Under the pieces are notes generated by a model. It made no database searches. It saw only the letters and a list, made by a program, of their open reading frames with translations, and was not told the DNA's origin. From assembly GCA_024752435.1 (NCBI GenBank), contig CP103026.1, positions 1,798,001 through 1,862,000 of the forward strand: a stretch of DNA of 64,000 nt. Reading direction: 5' to 3'. Positions 23,112 through 33,979 of the stretch are shown piece by piece. Positions within the stretch are counted from its first letter, which is position 1, and every line of letters begins with the position of its first letter. Made by a program: the position numbers and the translations under genes. This stretch comes from Allantophomopsis cytisporea. Its lineage: Eukaryota > Ascomycota > Leotiomycetes > Phacidiales > Phacidiaceae.

Positions 23112-24441
23112 TTGTTCGCTCAAGCCAGCTCATCTTATATGTGGACTTCGTCAATTGGATATCCGAATTATGCGGCTTTCCAGCTGGAACATAATGTGGC
23201 GAAGTCTCTACAGAATGTTCAGCTTTTCTTAAATGATCTCCAAACACTGTTGACTCCAAGGGCGAAAGCAGAGATAGAAGAGCTCCTTGATCTCAAACGA
23301 CAGGATTTGTCTGCTCGAGGTCTGGAGATCACTGAGGAAGTGAACCAGCTATCTCTTTGGGAGGTTCCTTACTATTGGGCTTGCCTAGACGAGCAAAATC
23401 TCGCTCTTGATCAGAACCAAGTCGTGGGATAACTTTCTCTTGAATCAACGCTTGAGACATTGTCCCAAACCTTTGAGCAATTGCTGGGTGTAGAAGTCGT
23501 GCCTATTTAGGAGCAGGACCTTCTGACATTTCTAGAAGAAGAACCGGCAGTTTGGCACAAAGACGTAAAGATCTTCAGTGTCTGGGATGACAAGAATGAC
23601 AGAGATACCTTTCTCAGATACATCTACTTGGAGCTTTACCCACGAGAACTTCAGCGTAGTCAAGTGGCCATTGCCGTCTCCATACTGTTGGCATTCTCTA
23701 ATGACACTATACTTCGCAATTTCTAACAGTATGCATCTAGGGATATACGGCAGAGAAAAGTATCCGCCACTATCTGTCGTCAGCAATTGTGTTTAACTGC
23801 GCAAAGCCAACACCCTGAAAACCAAGTTTATTGAAGCATAAGAGATGATCTCGCTTTTCCACGAGGGCCACGGATTCCGCAATGTTGTGACAAAAACAAA
23901 ATTTGCATCTTGCCAAGGAGGATACAATACCGACTTCATTGAAACACTCAGTAAGATGCTCGACCACTGGTTCTGGGAGCCATCTCAAATCAAGAAAATG
24001 GGCCGACACTATTCACATCTCTCATTGGAATACAAGGATATCTGGAAGAAGCGCGCTGGAAGTAAAGGAGGGCATGGAAACTTCTCAAGACCTGCGCACG
24101 AGATACCAGACTTTCTCATTTCAAGCATAATATCATCCCGCGGCCAGTGTCAATCAGTTGATAGACTGAATCAAGTATTCCTGGCATCCTTCGCTCTGGC
24201 TGTACATCAACCACTAGATCATAAAGCCGCAGATGCCATGGATCCAACCGAGATGTACAATCGCATGCGAGAAGTGTTCGCCATGCTAGCGAGCCCAGAA
24301 GGATATCATTGGGGAACAACCAAGGAAAATTCACTCATGTCTTTGGATATTGGGCAGCGGTATACTATAGCTATCTTCATTCTTCAACAAAGAAGTTACG
24401 AACTAAATAAGATGATAGTATCAAGTAATAATAAAATCTAA
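23112..24441 (+). pseudogene. decayed M3-family metallopeptidase (thimet oligopeptidase/saccharolysin-like)
   Basis: The first open part reads GYPNYAAFQLEHNVAKSLQN, then LFLNDLQTLLTPRAK, LKRQDLSARGL and WEVPYYWACL, matching the middle of M3 oligopeptidases. The same frame continues past stops (TAA near 23430, TAG near 23508) with LESTLETLSQTFEQLLGVEV, DVKIFSVWDDKNDRDTFL and YIYLELYPREL. The match then shifts to another frame (GREKYPPLSVVSNC), passes two more stops near 23794 and 23842, and resumes at 23845. There the metal-site helix reads LFHEGHGFRN where active enzymes have HExGH, so one codon is missing and the HExxH ligand spacing is broken. Downstream similarity persists (IETLSKMLDHWFWEPSQIKK, YSHLSLEY, AVHQPLDHKAADAMDPTEMYNRMRE) and fades near 24400 before the normal C-terminus. 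Both ends appear lost. At least four stops, a frameshift and a lost zinc site make a functional peptidase very unlikely. Confidence 0.85.
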
Positions 24442-24779
24442 CTTCATATTGCAAGTGGTATTGTAAATATAGATAAGGCAATAAGACAGAAGGAGGCAAA
24501 GGGAAGTGGAAATGGAAATTCACAACCTATCCGTACAGTTCACATATAGCATCATAATTCACAAACACCACCAAGAACCAGCGATAGGGAAGGTCATTCA
24601 TATCTAAGCCCGCTAGATTATCATTATCAATACCCCTTCCAATACCCCATCCATCTGTCCATCCCCAATAGCCCAATCCCAACCCAATCCCTCCAAACTC
24701 CAAATAAAAACTTACAATTCCGGGTATCAATTTAGAATGATTTTTACCAACAACCACTTCCCCACTCACACACAGCTCA
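24442..24779. other. intergenic
   Basis: A short spacer between the pseudogene and the stop codon of the minus-strand F-box/LRR gene. It should contain that gene's 3' untranslated region. Nothing else is seen. Confidence 0.5.
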
Positions 24780-27700
24780 TCAAACAAACAACAACTCAAA
24801 AGCCAAAGCCTTCCCCTCCCTCTCCCGCTCCATGTGAGCCCACCACTTCTTCCCCTTCTTATGCTCACGATTCCATCCACCATCACACCCACCCTCCTTC
24901 TTGGCCTCAGCCGCAAGCGCCTCTTTCAACGCAACCTCATCACGACTACCACGCCTACTACCACGATCCCTACTCTCGCGCTCCTTACTATCCCGTCCCT
25001 CTTTACTAACCGCATCAACCTCAACACCACGAATGACATTAAGCCCACCGATGCCAACAAGTCCGCCATTCGACTCGTCTGGTCCGTCAGCGCTGAGCAC
25101 GTACTCAATCCGACTGCCTACAGTTCCCATGTAAGCTCCAAGCCCGAAGCGTGCACGCAGGTTTCCCTTCGCGCCGCCAGAGTAGTCCTCCACGAGCACC
25201 ACGAATTTTGGCACGCCGCGCGCCCTCTCAATGCGTTCCTGAGCAGCGATTCGCGCTCGGCTGAGGTCTCTGCTTGGGAAGGACTCACTCCATGGTCGCC
25301 CATCGTTTGATGTGCGAGGTGTGGCTTCAAGGCGCGGATCGAAATCCTGCTCGCGAAGTTCCGTGGCTGATGGTGGGGAAGTTAAATTGAGGATTGTGTC
25401 TCGTGGCTTCAGTACGTTGTCCTTTGGTCTGCAGAGTTGTTGTAGATGGCCGTCTGTGTCCCGGGGGGCGCGGATGGTTCGTAGAGATGGGAATCCCGAT
25501 GTCGCTATTGAGGCAGCAAAGATTTGGGTTGTTGAGATCATGTTTGGTGGTTCGGGATAGAGGATGTCCCAGTGAAGGTGGGTGAGGGTGCGGGAGGCGA
25601 GGTAAGGGTGGAGGACGATTGAGTCTGCAGCTGTGAGGGTGGGTGCGTATGTTTGCTGGAGAGTAAAGCGGCGCAGATTGTGCAGGAAAGAGAGAAGGCG
25701 GGCAACAACTGCTAAGGAGTCGAGGTTGAGGTTGAGGAGAGTAAGAGTATGTAATGGGGATGCACTGGGAAGAGTGCAGTACTTTGAGAGGGAGTACGAT
25801 GTAATCCCAGGCAGGGAGGAGAGCGTAAGGGATTTGAGGGGGCGAAGGCTGATGAGATCGTCGGTAGAAAAGCACGACGCAGGAAAAGAGGAGATGTGCA
25901 AGTTTTCGAGGGCGGGAAGGTAGGAAGCTATTACAGCCGGCTTAATAGTTGTATGTGGTGTGGTCGAATGGAGGAGTAAAGTCGTCATGTTCTTCCAATT
26001 CGAATGGCTTATCATAAAGTCGTTGAATTGCAACGAATGCTGGAGGGGTGGTGTGGGCGGTGGGGTCATATCTGCCACTATTGATGTTCGACGATTATAT
26101 TGTTGCTGGTGGGGGGCAGGTCCAATGATCCAGGAGTGAGAGGCCAAATGTTTTCGAGAGAAAAGAGCTTGAAACAATCGGCTGAACTCGTTGTTATACA
26201 TTGGATAGAAATCTACCAATCTTTCGAGTTTGGGACATGCCATCACGAGTGAGGCTACTGTATCCAAGTAATGTTCTTGTTCTTCCGCCGTGCCTTTGAC
26301 GGCAAAGAACTGTGGAGGCTTCAGTTCCCTCACACATCTTGCCAGATGTGGGCTCGCGCGTAATGTGCGTCGTAGGAGCTTTAGTCGAGTATTATGCTTA
26401 GGTTTATTTTTCTTATGTTGTAGAGAGATGTGTGGTCCATTAAAATAGATACGATCATATCTGGTTATCATTAATAAATAAACTCCAATATTATCTGACT
26501 TCTCAGCAACTTACAAAAAAGGTTGAGAAACATTCATCCACTTCTTGCAAGTCAATGCAAGACTGGTCATATCCCTCATATAGCAAGTCGCACAGCTATT
26601 ACTTCCAGGCTGTAAATGCGACTCTCGCAACATGCTCAAGATAAGAACCAAGACCTCTTCTGGTAATTTGCGCCATCCATCACCGGGTCTATTTGGCAAC
26701 CTGTAGTAGGAACCTTTTTGTTTCTCGAAAGTGCTGTTCCTTGACCATAATGACACCGGGCGTTTAGATGAGGTGGAATCGGAGCTCAATCGACTTGTAG
26801 CAGTGGTACTTTGAGTACTGAGTGTAGAAGTACTTCGACGACGTGATTCAAATGAAGCGGAACTTCGACTAGAAACAACAGAGGGAGGTCTCCTCACAGG
26901 CCTTGGGTCCTCCATATGAGTGTATGTTGGTGAAGAGAGAGCCATTGGGTAGGAGGCGCGCAGGTTTGTATGATTAGAAGATCGTTGTGACGGTCCATGG
27001 GCGGCAGGGGGAAGAAGGCTGGAGGCTGAAGCCGTTGCTGATCTAGAAGATGTTAATCATCCGGCTTGGGCAGGTTTTGGTTGCATATGGAAATTATAAT
27101 CAGGCTATCGCACAGATTTGAAACACATGGTGCGCGGATAAACCCATCAACTTTTCTCTCTTTCCTTCTAGGTCTACCAGAATGTGGAAATGGAAAGATT
27201 TGTTTCCGTAGCCTGGATACAGGTGGTAGTCGATGGGACAGTGACAAGGAATAGGGAACGGAAGTAATACGGCGCAGTATGTATTTTGAGTACCAGTGAG
27301 GGTAGCAGTGATAGATGAGATGAGGAACAGCGATAGCAGTATTCTAGTTTGTATGGATAAAAGTGGAGTACATGGGTAGATCGAGGGAGATCTGAGAGAA
27401 TTAGAGCACATCAGAGGAGCAGAGAAGAGGAATGAGAAGGGAAGACGTGGGGGAGAGAGATGGGAGTCGAAATGGAGTACGTAGATCAAAGTACAGTACC
27501 TTGTCGAGAGCACTCGGTACAGGTACTATACTGGTGGAAATAATCTCGTCTCTCTCTCTCTCTCTCACCATGTCTCTCGACCCGGCCTCCCTTAGTATTG
27601 TCTCTTGTCTCTCATCCTCATCCAAAGGCTCTTCCAGATGTCTCTCATTCTTCTGTTTTGTCTTTGCTCTGACAACTGTGGCAGGCTTCCTTGAAATTCC

Positions 27701-28010
27701 GGGCCGTGGGGGTAGTGTTTGGAATTTGGGGTTGATAGATTGGCCTCATAAAGCCTCATAATGATTTGAACAGGACGGGAATCGGGGATTGGGTGCTCTG
27801 GTGCTTGGGTGTTTGGGGTACGCGGTAGCACGAGGCTGAGAGGTCGCTAGCCATCGAGGGAAATGAGAAATGATGCACTGACTGATTGTACGCGCCATAC
27901 CTGACGTTATCATGATAGCTATCATAAGGAGTCAGGGACGATCTCCTCCTCTGCTGAACGGCGAGGTGGTCTGGTTGAGGACGATAATATTGGGTTGGTC
28001 CGTCCATCAT
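24780..28010 (-). CDS. F-box protein with leucine-rich C-terminal region
   Basis: Core gene in two exons: 26515 and upstream, then 26460-24780, with a 53-bp intron (GTAAGT...AACCAG) joining QPF-L-YDRIYF in phase. The F-box helix is WRKLPEEVLVLILSML, followed by a CATCYMRDM cysteine loop and LALTCKKWMNVSQPFLYDRI. The long second exon has repeated leucine segments (LPALENLHISSF, LKSLTLSSLPGI, LHTLTLLNLNLDSL, LHNLRRFTLQQ), an LRR-like solenoid. It ends in a charged Arg/Glu/Lys-rich tail. F-box/LRR proteins recruit substrates to SCF ubiquitin ligases; that role is inferred here. The simplest start is ATG 26945. However, the frame stays open upstream to an acceptor at 27043 (branch TTAAC, then TTCTAG), and an exon at 28010-27901 beginning MMDGPTQYYRPQPDH with donor GTATGG joins in phase. 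That gives 772 aa and an 858-bp first intron. The extension is plausible, not proven. Confidence 0.75.
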
Positions 28011-31000
28011 GATGGCCGTGATGGGTTATAAAGTTGAACTTGATGATTTAGGTGCTAGAATGAATGCCGATCGAGTTGAGTCTCGGTGTGATGGTCAAAG
28101 CACATACACACACATTCGCAACACGCTTTCATACAGACATTGAATCCGAGAGTAAAAATAAAAATAAAAGTTGAAGAAGCAGAACGTTTGAAGAAGAGGA
28201 AGAACGTTGCATGATATCCATAGAGTCAGGATATGTATGTACGTACTCTGGAGTAGTGGCATGGGAAGTTCATGGTTTATCACGCTTAGTGTCTGGCTTG
28301 ATTGAGTGATTGACGAGGTTTGAAGTACACCGGTGCCTCTAGGTGGGCTTGCAACCAAGGAACATGCAGATTTATCTTTCGCTTGCTCCAGTCGATTTAT
28401 GAAAGGATTCGACCAGGACGGAGACGAAAAGAGCGAAAATGTGAAGGCAAACACCAAAAAGTCGAGGCAGAGAGACAAGGCAAGACAAGGCAGTTAGGAT
28501 GAAGCGGTTAAAGACTTGCAGAGCCGGAGTCAGAGCTAGGACCAGTGGGTAGAACTGTGGATGTCAGTAGAGTCAACTTTGAACTGAACCTTGGACATGG
28601 ACTTGAACTTGTCAAACTCTCTTTTTTACAAGATCTCTTTGCATTTTTGTCTCGTCTTTGTTTTTTGTTCCGATATACTCCATCCTCGCCATCTTCACGC
28701 CTTCTTCTTGAACTCCTCTTTTCTCCGTTTTTCTCGGCCGTGCATCTACGTATGTACTGCATTCAAATCTTGCTGGGAGATCCTTTCTCGTATTCTGTCA
28801 GTACGCATGTACAGTAAGTAGCATAAATCCAGTATATGAAGCGTAAGGTGCTCCATACCTTACAGTGTCAATGTACAAGTAAGTATCAGTGCAGCAACAG
28901 CCTTGCCAGCACAGCGTGCCGTATTTCCAGCTTCAGCTTCCCACTGCGTATAGACAGACCCAAGGAGGGGAACATCAGCTCCAAAGCTGCAGACGCCCAC
29001 ATCTCTGAATACATATCTTATGTCTTAAAGCAAAGTCCTCCCTCCACCTCTCCAGTCCCCACACTCGAACTCTACACCGATATCAGTAGCACAGAGTGTT
29101 AGTACAGTAGCACTTCATAATCCCCTATCAAATTCCTCAATTTCCAGACTCCGCAGAAATAGCGAAGGGAAAAAAGTATTTCAAGTCTCTCGGCTCTGCA
29201 ACTCCAAGCAGATTTGGGTGAAATCGCACGGCTATCTGTGGTGTTTTGGTGGTGCGGTGCGCGTAGCTTTCGCGCTTTATATCCGAGTGCTGAAACATGG
29301 TCACTGCTCTGCTTTGCTTGACTGTACTCACACTGTATCCCAGGACTTGCAGTGCTTGAGAGCGTCGCGCAGCGCGACAAGACAGCTTTTCGTGGCTACT
29401 GATTAGCTGGGGCGTGCGCGGTTTCTTGCCAGTCCGGGGGGCTACTGAGATGGGCTTTGGACGGTGGTGGGTCTGGATGGCTGGGGTTGCGCGGTATTCT
29501 CGGTGCCGGTGGTGAGTAGAGTACATTGTTTGGTAGGATGAAGTGCATGAGCGAGTGTTCAAGTGGAGTGGTTGGACAGTTGACATGAATAATTCCTAGA
29601 ATGTCGATGGAAGACGACGAGTCAGAGTAGTAGTATGAAATCTGCAGTGGCTGTTCAATGGAATGGGATTTGAAATGGAAGGGGTTGATGTTAAGCAGAT
29701 GATGATGAGATGCATAAGTGACTGTATGTGTATGATCGTTGGTATTGGTTGTTCTGGGTGCTTTTAATCTTGTTTATTACCTGTCTGTTGCCGTTGCCTA
29801 TTCTTATGCTTTAGCAATACTGGATGAATAGAACAGAAAAGAGGAATGATAATTCATATGATAGTCCAATTTATTTCCTCTCGATTCTGATATCTCAAGC
29901 CGCACATTGGATGTTCCTTACTCCTGCCTACTTCGTATATGATTGTAAATCTTTTATGGTAAAAGAAATGTGGATCTGTTTAATGGACTTAACGTCGCAA
30001 CTCCGAATTTCGATGGGTTGAGACCTCGGGCGAGGATCCGCTTAGATGCGTTGTGCTGCACCGTTTTTCACGATGAGACCGACTTTTTGATGGAGTTGAT
30101 GCATGCGACTACATACGAGAGGAGAACGGAAGACGGACTCAGGAATGGGGAATGCATCATCGTCATCATCATCGTCATTCTTGTTCCTCTTGACTAGGAT
30201 CGAGGAATCACATCAGTGCGCAGAGAAGGAGTAAAATTTACCTAATTCACCATGACAGCAAACGTGTTTTAAGATAGAACATGGAATACATACGTGCTTG
30301 TACTGACTGTACATGATGAAGGATGAATGAGAATATGCTGAACATGATGGATATAGCGGATGAGCCATGGTATCCGATAGACTATGTATTGTGCATCAGA
30401 CGGAGCTGGAGCAACAGAGGTTAACTAACATGAGACGGACTCGATGGAATGGTGGCATAGGATTCGATGATGGGATTGATGGACAAGATGGTCAAGATGG
30501 ACAGATGGCTAGGCTGGGCTGGTGATGATTGCCAAGGTTGAGTGGAAGGTCTATGTTAAGATACAAACCTGGATATACCCTACAAGTCATTCTTCTCTAG
30601 AGAATTTAATCCTCTGTCTACCAATACATCTCCATCGGCATCTACTGTATACACAAACATTCAAATACCCATCTTCGTATTCATCTTGACATCCATATCC
30701 ATATCCATATCCATATACAATCCATACCTATACCTGCCTGGACTAATACAAGCATATCAAGACTACTTACATACTATGTACTCTAATATCCGCCCCTCGT
30801 CGCTCATCATATACTTACAGTACTTCAATTTATGCATATGCACATAATGTATATACTCGACACATCGCCAACGTTCCCATCCGCCGTGCATCCCAACCTA
30901 ACACCCCAAGTAAACAGTAATCACCAACCTATCACACCACCAGATTCATAAGGAATGCACCAAACCATGTGCATGACGACGACACACGTGCGAAAGAGCC

Positions 31001-31470
31001 TGCGAGGAATGCAACTATCACAGGGTAAAGCGATAGTAACATTCCTACTCCGCATATTCTACTCCGCATATTTGAAGTACTGTGCTGTGTAGATTGAGCG
31101 GAAGTGTGGATGGGAACTTTGCGAGCACCTTTGAGATGTAGTACCATACCACCAGCTACACTGTAATTACATGAATAGACATGATCTTTAGTGGTGATGA
31201 GTGGCGTCGTCCGTTGGAGATAGCGGCCGAGATGCTGCGTGGTAGTCTGTGCGGACTGAGACAGATAGATAGGGGTCCTGGGGAGAAGGATACGATACGA
31301 ACAAATAGAAGTACAAAATTAAAAGTGAGGATATCGATCTTGATGTCGAACTGCACTGAGTGTGGCTACGACTGTGAATCAAGCTATTTGCTATCCTCGG
31401 GGGAGATCGAGAGCGTGAGGCTTGTTGGGTATCCTTGAGACTCATGTATACATTGAGAGGAGACTGATGT
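28011..31470. other. gene-poor region with short tandem repeats
   Basis: Upstream flank of the F-box/LRR gene and further. I see only short ORFs without motifs. A hexanucleotide ATCCAT run lies at about 30691-30718. A Lys/Arg-rich minus-strand frame at 28508-28762 has no supporting domain or clear splice partner. Confidence 0.45.
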
Positions 31471-32960
31471 GCTTGATTTCAATATTTCCTTGATTCCTTC
31501 AACCATCCCGCATACGTCTGTCGGATTAGAATCAAAGCTTTATAAAAGCGTGAAATTCGAGGCGCCATCGTTTACCTTCTCGTCATTATGTACCTCGTCG
31601 TCATTCCTCTTATCACCATTGTCTGCAATGATGAGTTGCAGGTTGGAAATAGGTGATTAAGGCACCTCGTAGGTAATTCCCGGGATCGTTTTCAAACAGC
31701 TACTGGGACTAAAAACCCTCCATTACTTTCTTATATAGTCTCAAGAGATACCGTCGATGCAAGTTTGAAGATACATCATAGCTAATACTACCCAGAACAG
31801 CTATAGACTGCAATGAATGTACCCTAAGTTATAGTACAACTATGATTCTTCTTGCTCTCATCAACAGAGCTTGAAGATAAGGGTTCCTTAAGTCTCTGAG
31901 AGTAGTATATAAACAAGAAGGATGTTAACTGCCATCGATATTATTGAGACAGTGAGATCACATTCGTCAAAATGGCTTGCTATAGGAGTTAGTTTCATTA
32001 AACTTTGTAGCAAATCAACACCAGCTTGTCATTATCTTCTCCCTCGTCATCATCTGCGTTGTCACCATTATCTGCAGTACTTGAGTAAGGACTTAGAAAA
32101 TAGGAACTCTCACGCCTCCAAACATATATCTCGATTAATACTTTTTATAACACTTGGTGGATTGCTATGTTTCCGCAGGTCCTTTATATAGCCTTCAGAT
32201 ACTATGCACGTAGCAGCATTTTTAGGACGTGGCGATGACGATAGTAGCGAGGATAGTATAGTCATGGATATGGAGGGATCATGAGGATGAAAGGTGAGAG
32301 GTGATGGTTAAGTCTGCGTCAGGGAGACGTATAAGCCGGCAAGAGTTGAGCGATAGCAAGTGAATTGTTGGCAGTGACTTGAGCAATAGACCTTGCTTAT
32401 TCATGTATTGTATGTAACTAACTGATCTTTACGTCTATCCGGCTGAAACAGGATATGCACCACAGTTCAAGTTGCTCAGGCCTGGTACTAAACATAAGAT
32501 GAGGATTTGTAGAGTCACCGCTATCTATGCTCTCGTCTTTTCTAAATCTGAAGAAGTCAGGTTCTACTTAGTGAGAGTTCTAGACTATATAGATGATAGG
32601 AGGTAGTCATGTTGTGATTGATATCAACAGATTATCCCACACCCATTTCGATAGGTCTGTCTGCTGTCGTGATGTTGAAGAGTGTAAACAGCTAACATCT
32701 TCTTACTCACATTCGTCATCATTCTCTTTCTCATCATCATCTACCTAATTCACTTCCATTCTCCCTCTCATCGTTAGCTTAGCTCAATCTTTCAACCAGA
32801 GGATACACAATCCAGAGATCTCCACATGGCAATACTGACAAAAGATGTCTAGTCAAAACACCAAGCGGACTGGAAAATTTCCATGAGTTATTTATAGTCT
32901 GAAGAGAGAGCGTTATATCACACGACCAATATCAGACTAGTATCACAAAGAACCTCTAAA
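31471..32960. repeat. diverged internal repeats, possible element remnant
   Basis: Similar word orders recur at irregular spacing. A TCGTCATnATT/ATC...CACCATTnTCTGCA block appears near 31571-31640 and 32033-32080, with a weaker TCGTCATCATTCTC version near 32714. Each is followed 150-180 bp later by a TATAGnCTnnAGAGATA-like block (31735, 32183, 32893). A GAAGA...GGTTCnnCTTAGTCTnTGAGAG segment recurs near 31871 and 32548. Similarity is low and was judged by eye, so this may be an old, decayed repeat rather than a defined element. It ends just before a tRNA-like unit. Confidence 0.35.
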
Positions 32961-32964
32961 AAGT

Positions 32965-33150
32965 CCCAAAAAAATCGGAGATCTGGAGGTGTAATCCGGG
33001 GATCGAACCCGGTCCGGTACCTTGCGGTATGCATACGGTATGCACCCTACTCCTTCCCCCGCTATGACAGCCAACGAATAGCCGTTGACGGCATTGAGCC
33101 CATCAGGCATTCATCGAAATGACCGCTCTACCACCTGAGCCCGAGGGCCC
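32965..33150 (-). other. tRNA-like Pol III unit (pseudo-tRNA or long-insert tRNA)
   Basis: On the minus strand, GGCTCAGGTGGTAGAGC (about 33125-33142) is a good A box with a self-paired D arm (GCTC/GAGC). It is followed by a possible anticodon arm. About 110 bases later CCGGGTTCGATCCCCGG (about 32996-33012) forms a perfect T arm and B box, and a run of seven T follows (about 32969-32975), a Pol III terminator. This order fits an intron-bearing tRNA. However, the acceptor strands (GGCCCTC at the 5' side, ATTACAC at the 3' side) do not pair, and position 8 is not T. So it is either a pseudo-tRNA, a fusion of two tRNA pieces, or a tRNA-derived element. Anticodon reading (possibly TCG) is very uncertain. 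Confidence 0.5.
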
Positions 33151-33979
33151 AGGTGATAAGTTCTGGCTGCTTATTTGGTTTTATATGGGAGATAAGTGTG
33201 GTCAAGCTTCTCACTTTCATCTTTGTCCACCTTCACAAAAGTCCAACAAGTATCTAGCTAAAGAACATACTCTTATGGTTCCACCCTCTTCATTTGAACA
33301 CATGCGTATTGTATCTCCTTTTAAGTTCGAGTAACACTTCTATCCCTATCGGATGTAATTCCTTGTTGAAGTAACTCAAGAGCAATACTAACAACATACC
33401 ATATATCCAAACACATATCGGTACCACTGACTCACTTACGCTCTATATTAGGCCAATATCTGTTAACATATGTGGTGGTCAACAAACTTCACTTCACTGG
33501 AGTATGAGTGTGAAAGTGAGTACTTCTCACTTTCACTCAATTACCGGATTAGGCACACGGCACCACTACATAGTATTTAGATAGCTACAGAGTGGAACCC
33601 TGCTCCTTTCCTGCAATAAGCTCGGTATCCAAATCCTACTGCCCACACAACGTTACTATATCACCATAATTACTTCACCAGTGGTAAAGACCAAGTCATG
33701 AGCATCTTCCATCTATTCCGCACCAATCAGGCCATTAAGAGTAAATATACCTACCCACCTGAACGCCCACGAAGTAATCCTTTGTCCTAGCACCCGCTCG
33801 CAAAATCCTGAATATCTATGCAACGAATACCTCCAAAAAACCCTAAGCAATGCTCCATTCCCAGATGATCATCACCATGCAACGCCCCAATCCCAACCCA
33901 AACAAACCCGATAGCCCCAATTCCTCCAAACCAAAAAGTCCCAGTCTCAACTCCACTTGCCTTCCAGATCCCACAAATT
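33151..33979. other. intergenic
   Basis: Lies between the tRNA-like unit and the stop codon of the next minus-strand F-box gene. The right end should hold that gene's 3' untranslated region. No gene is supported. Confidence 0.5.
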
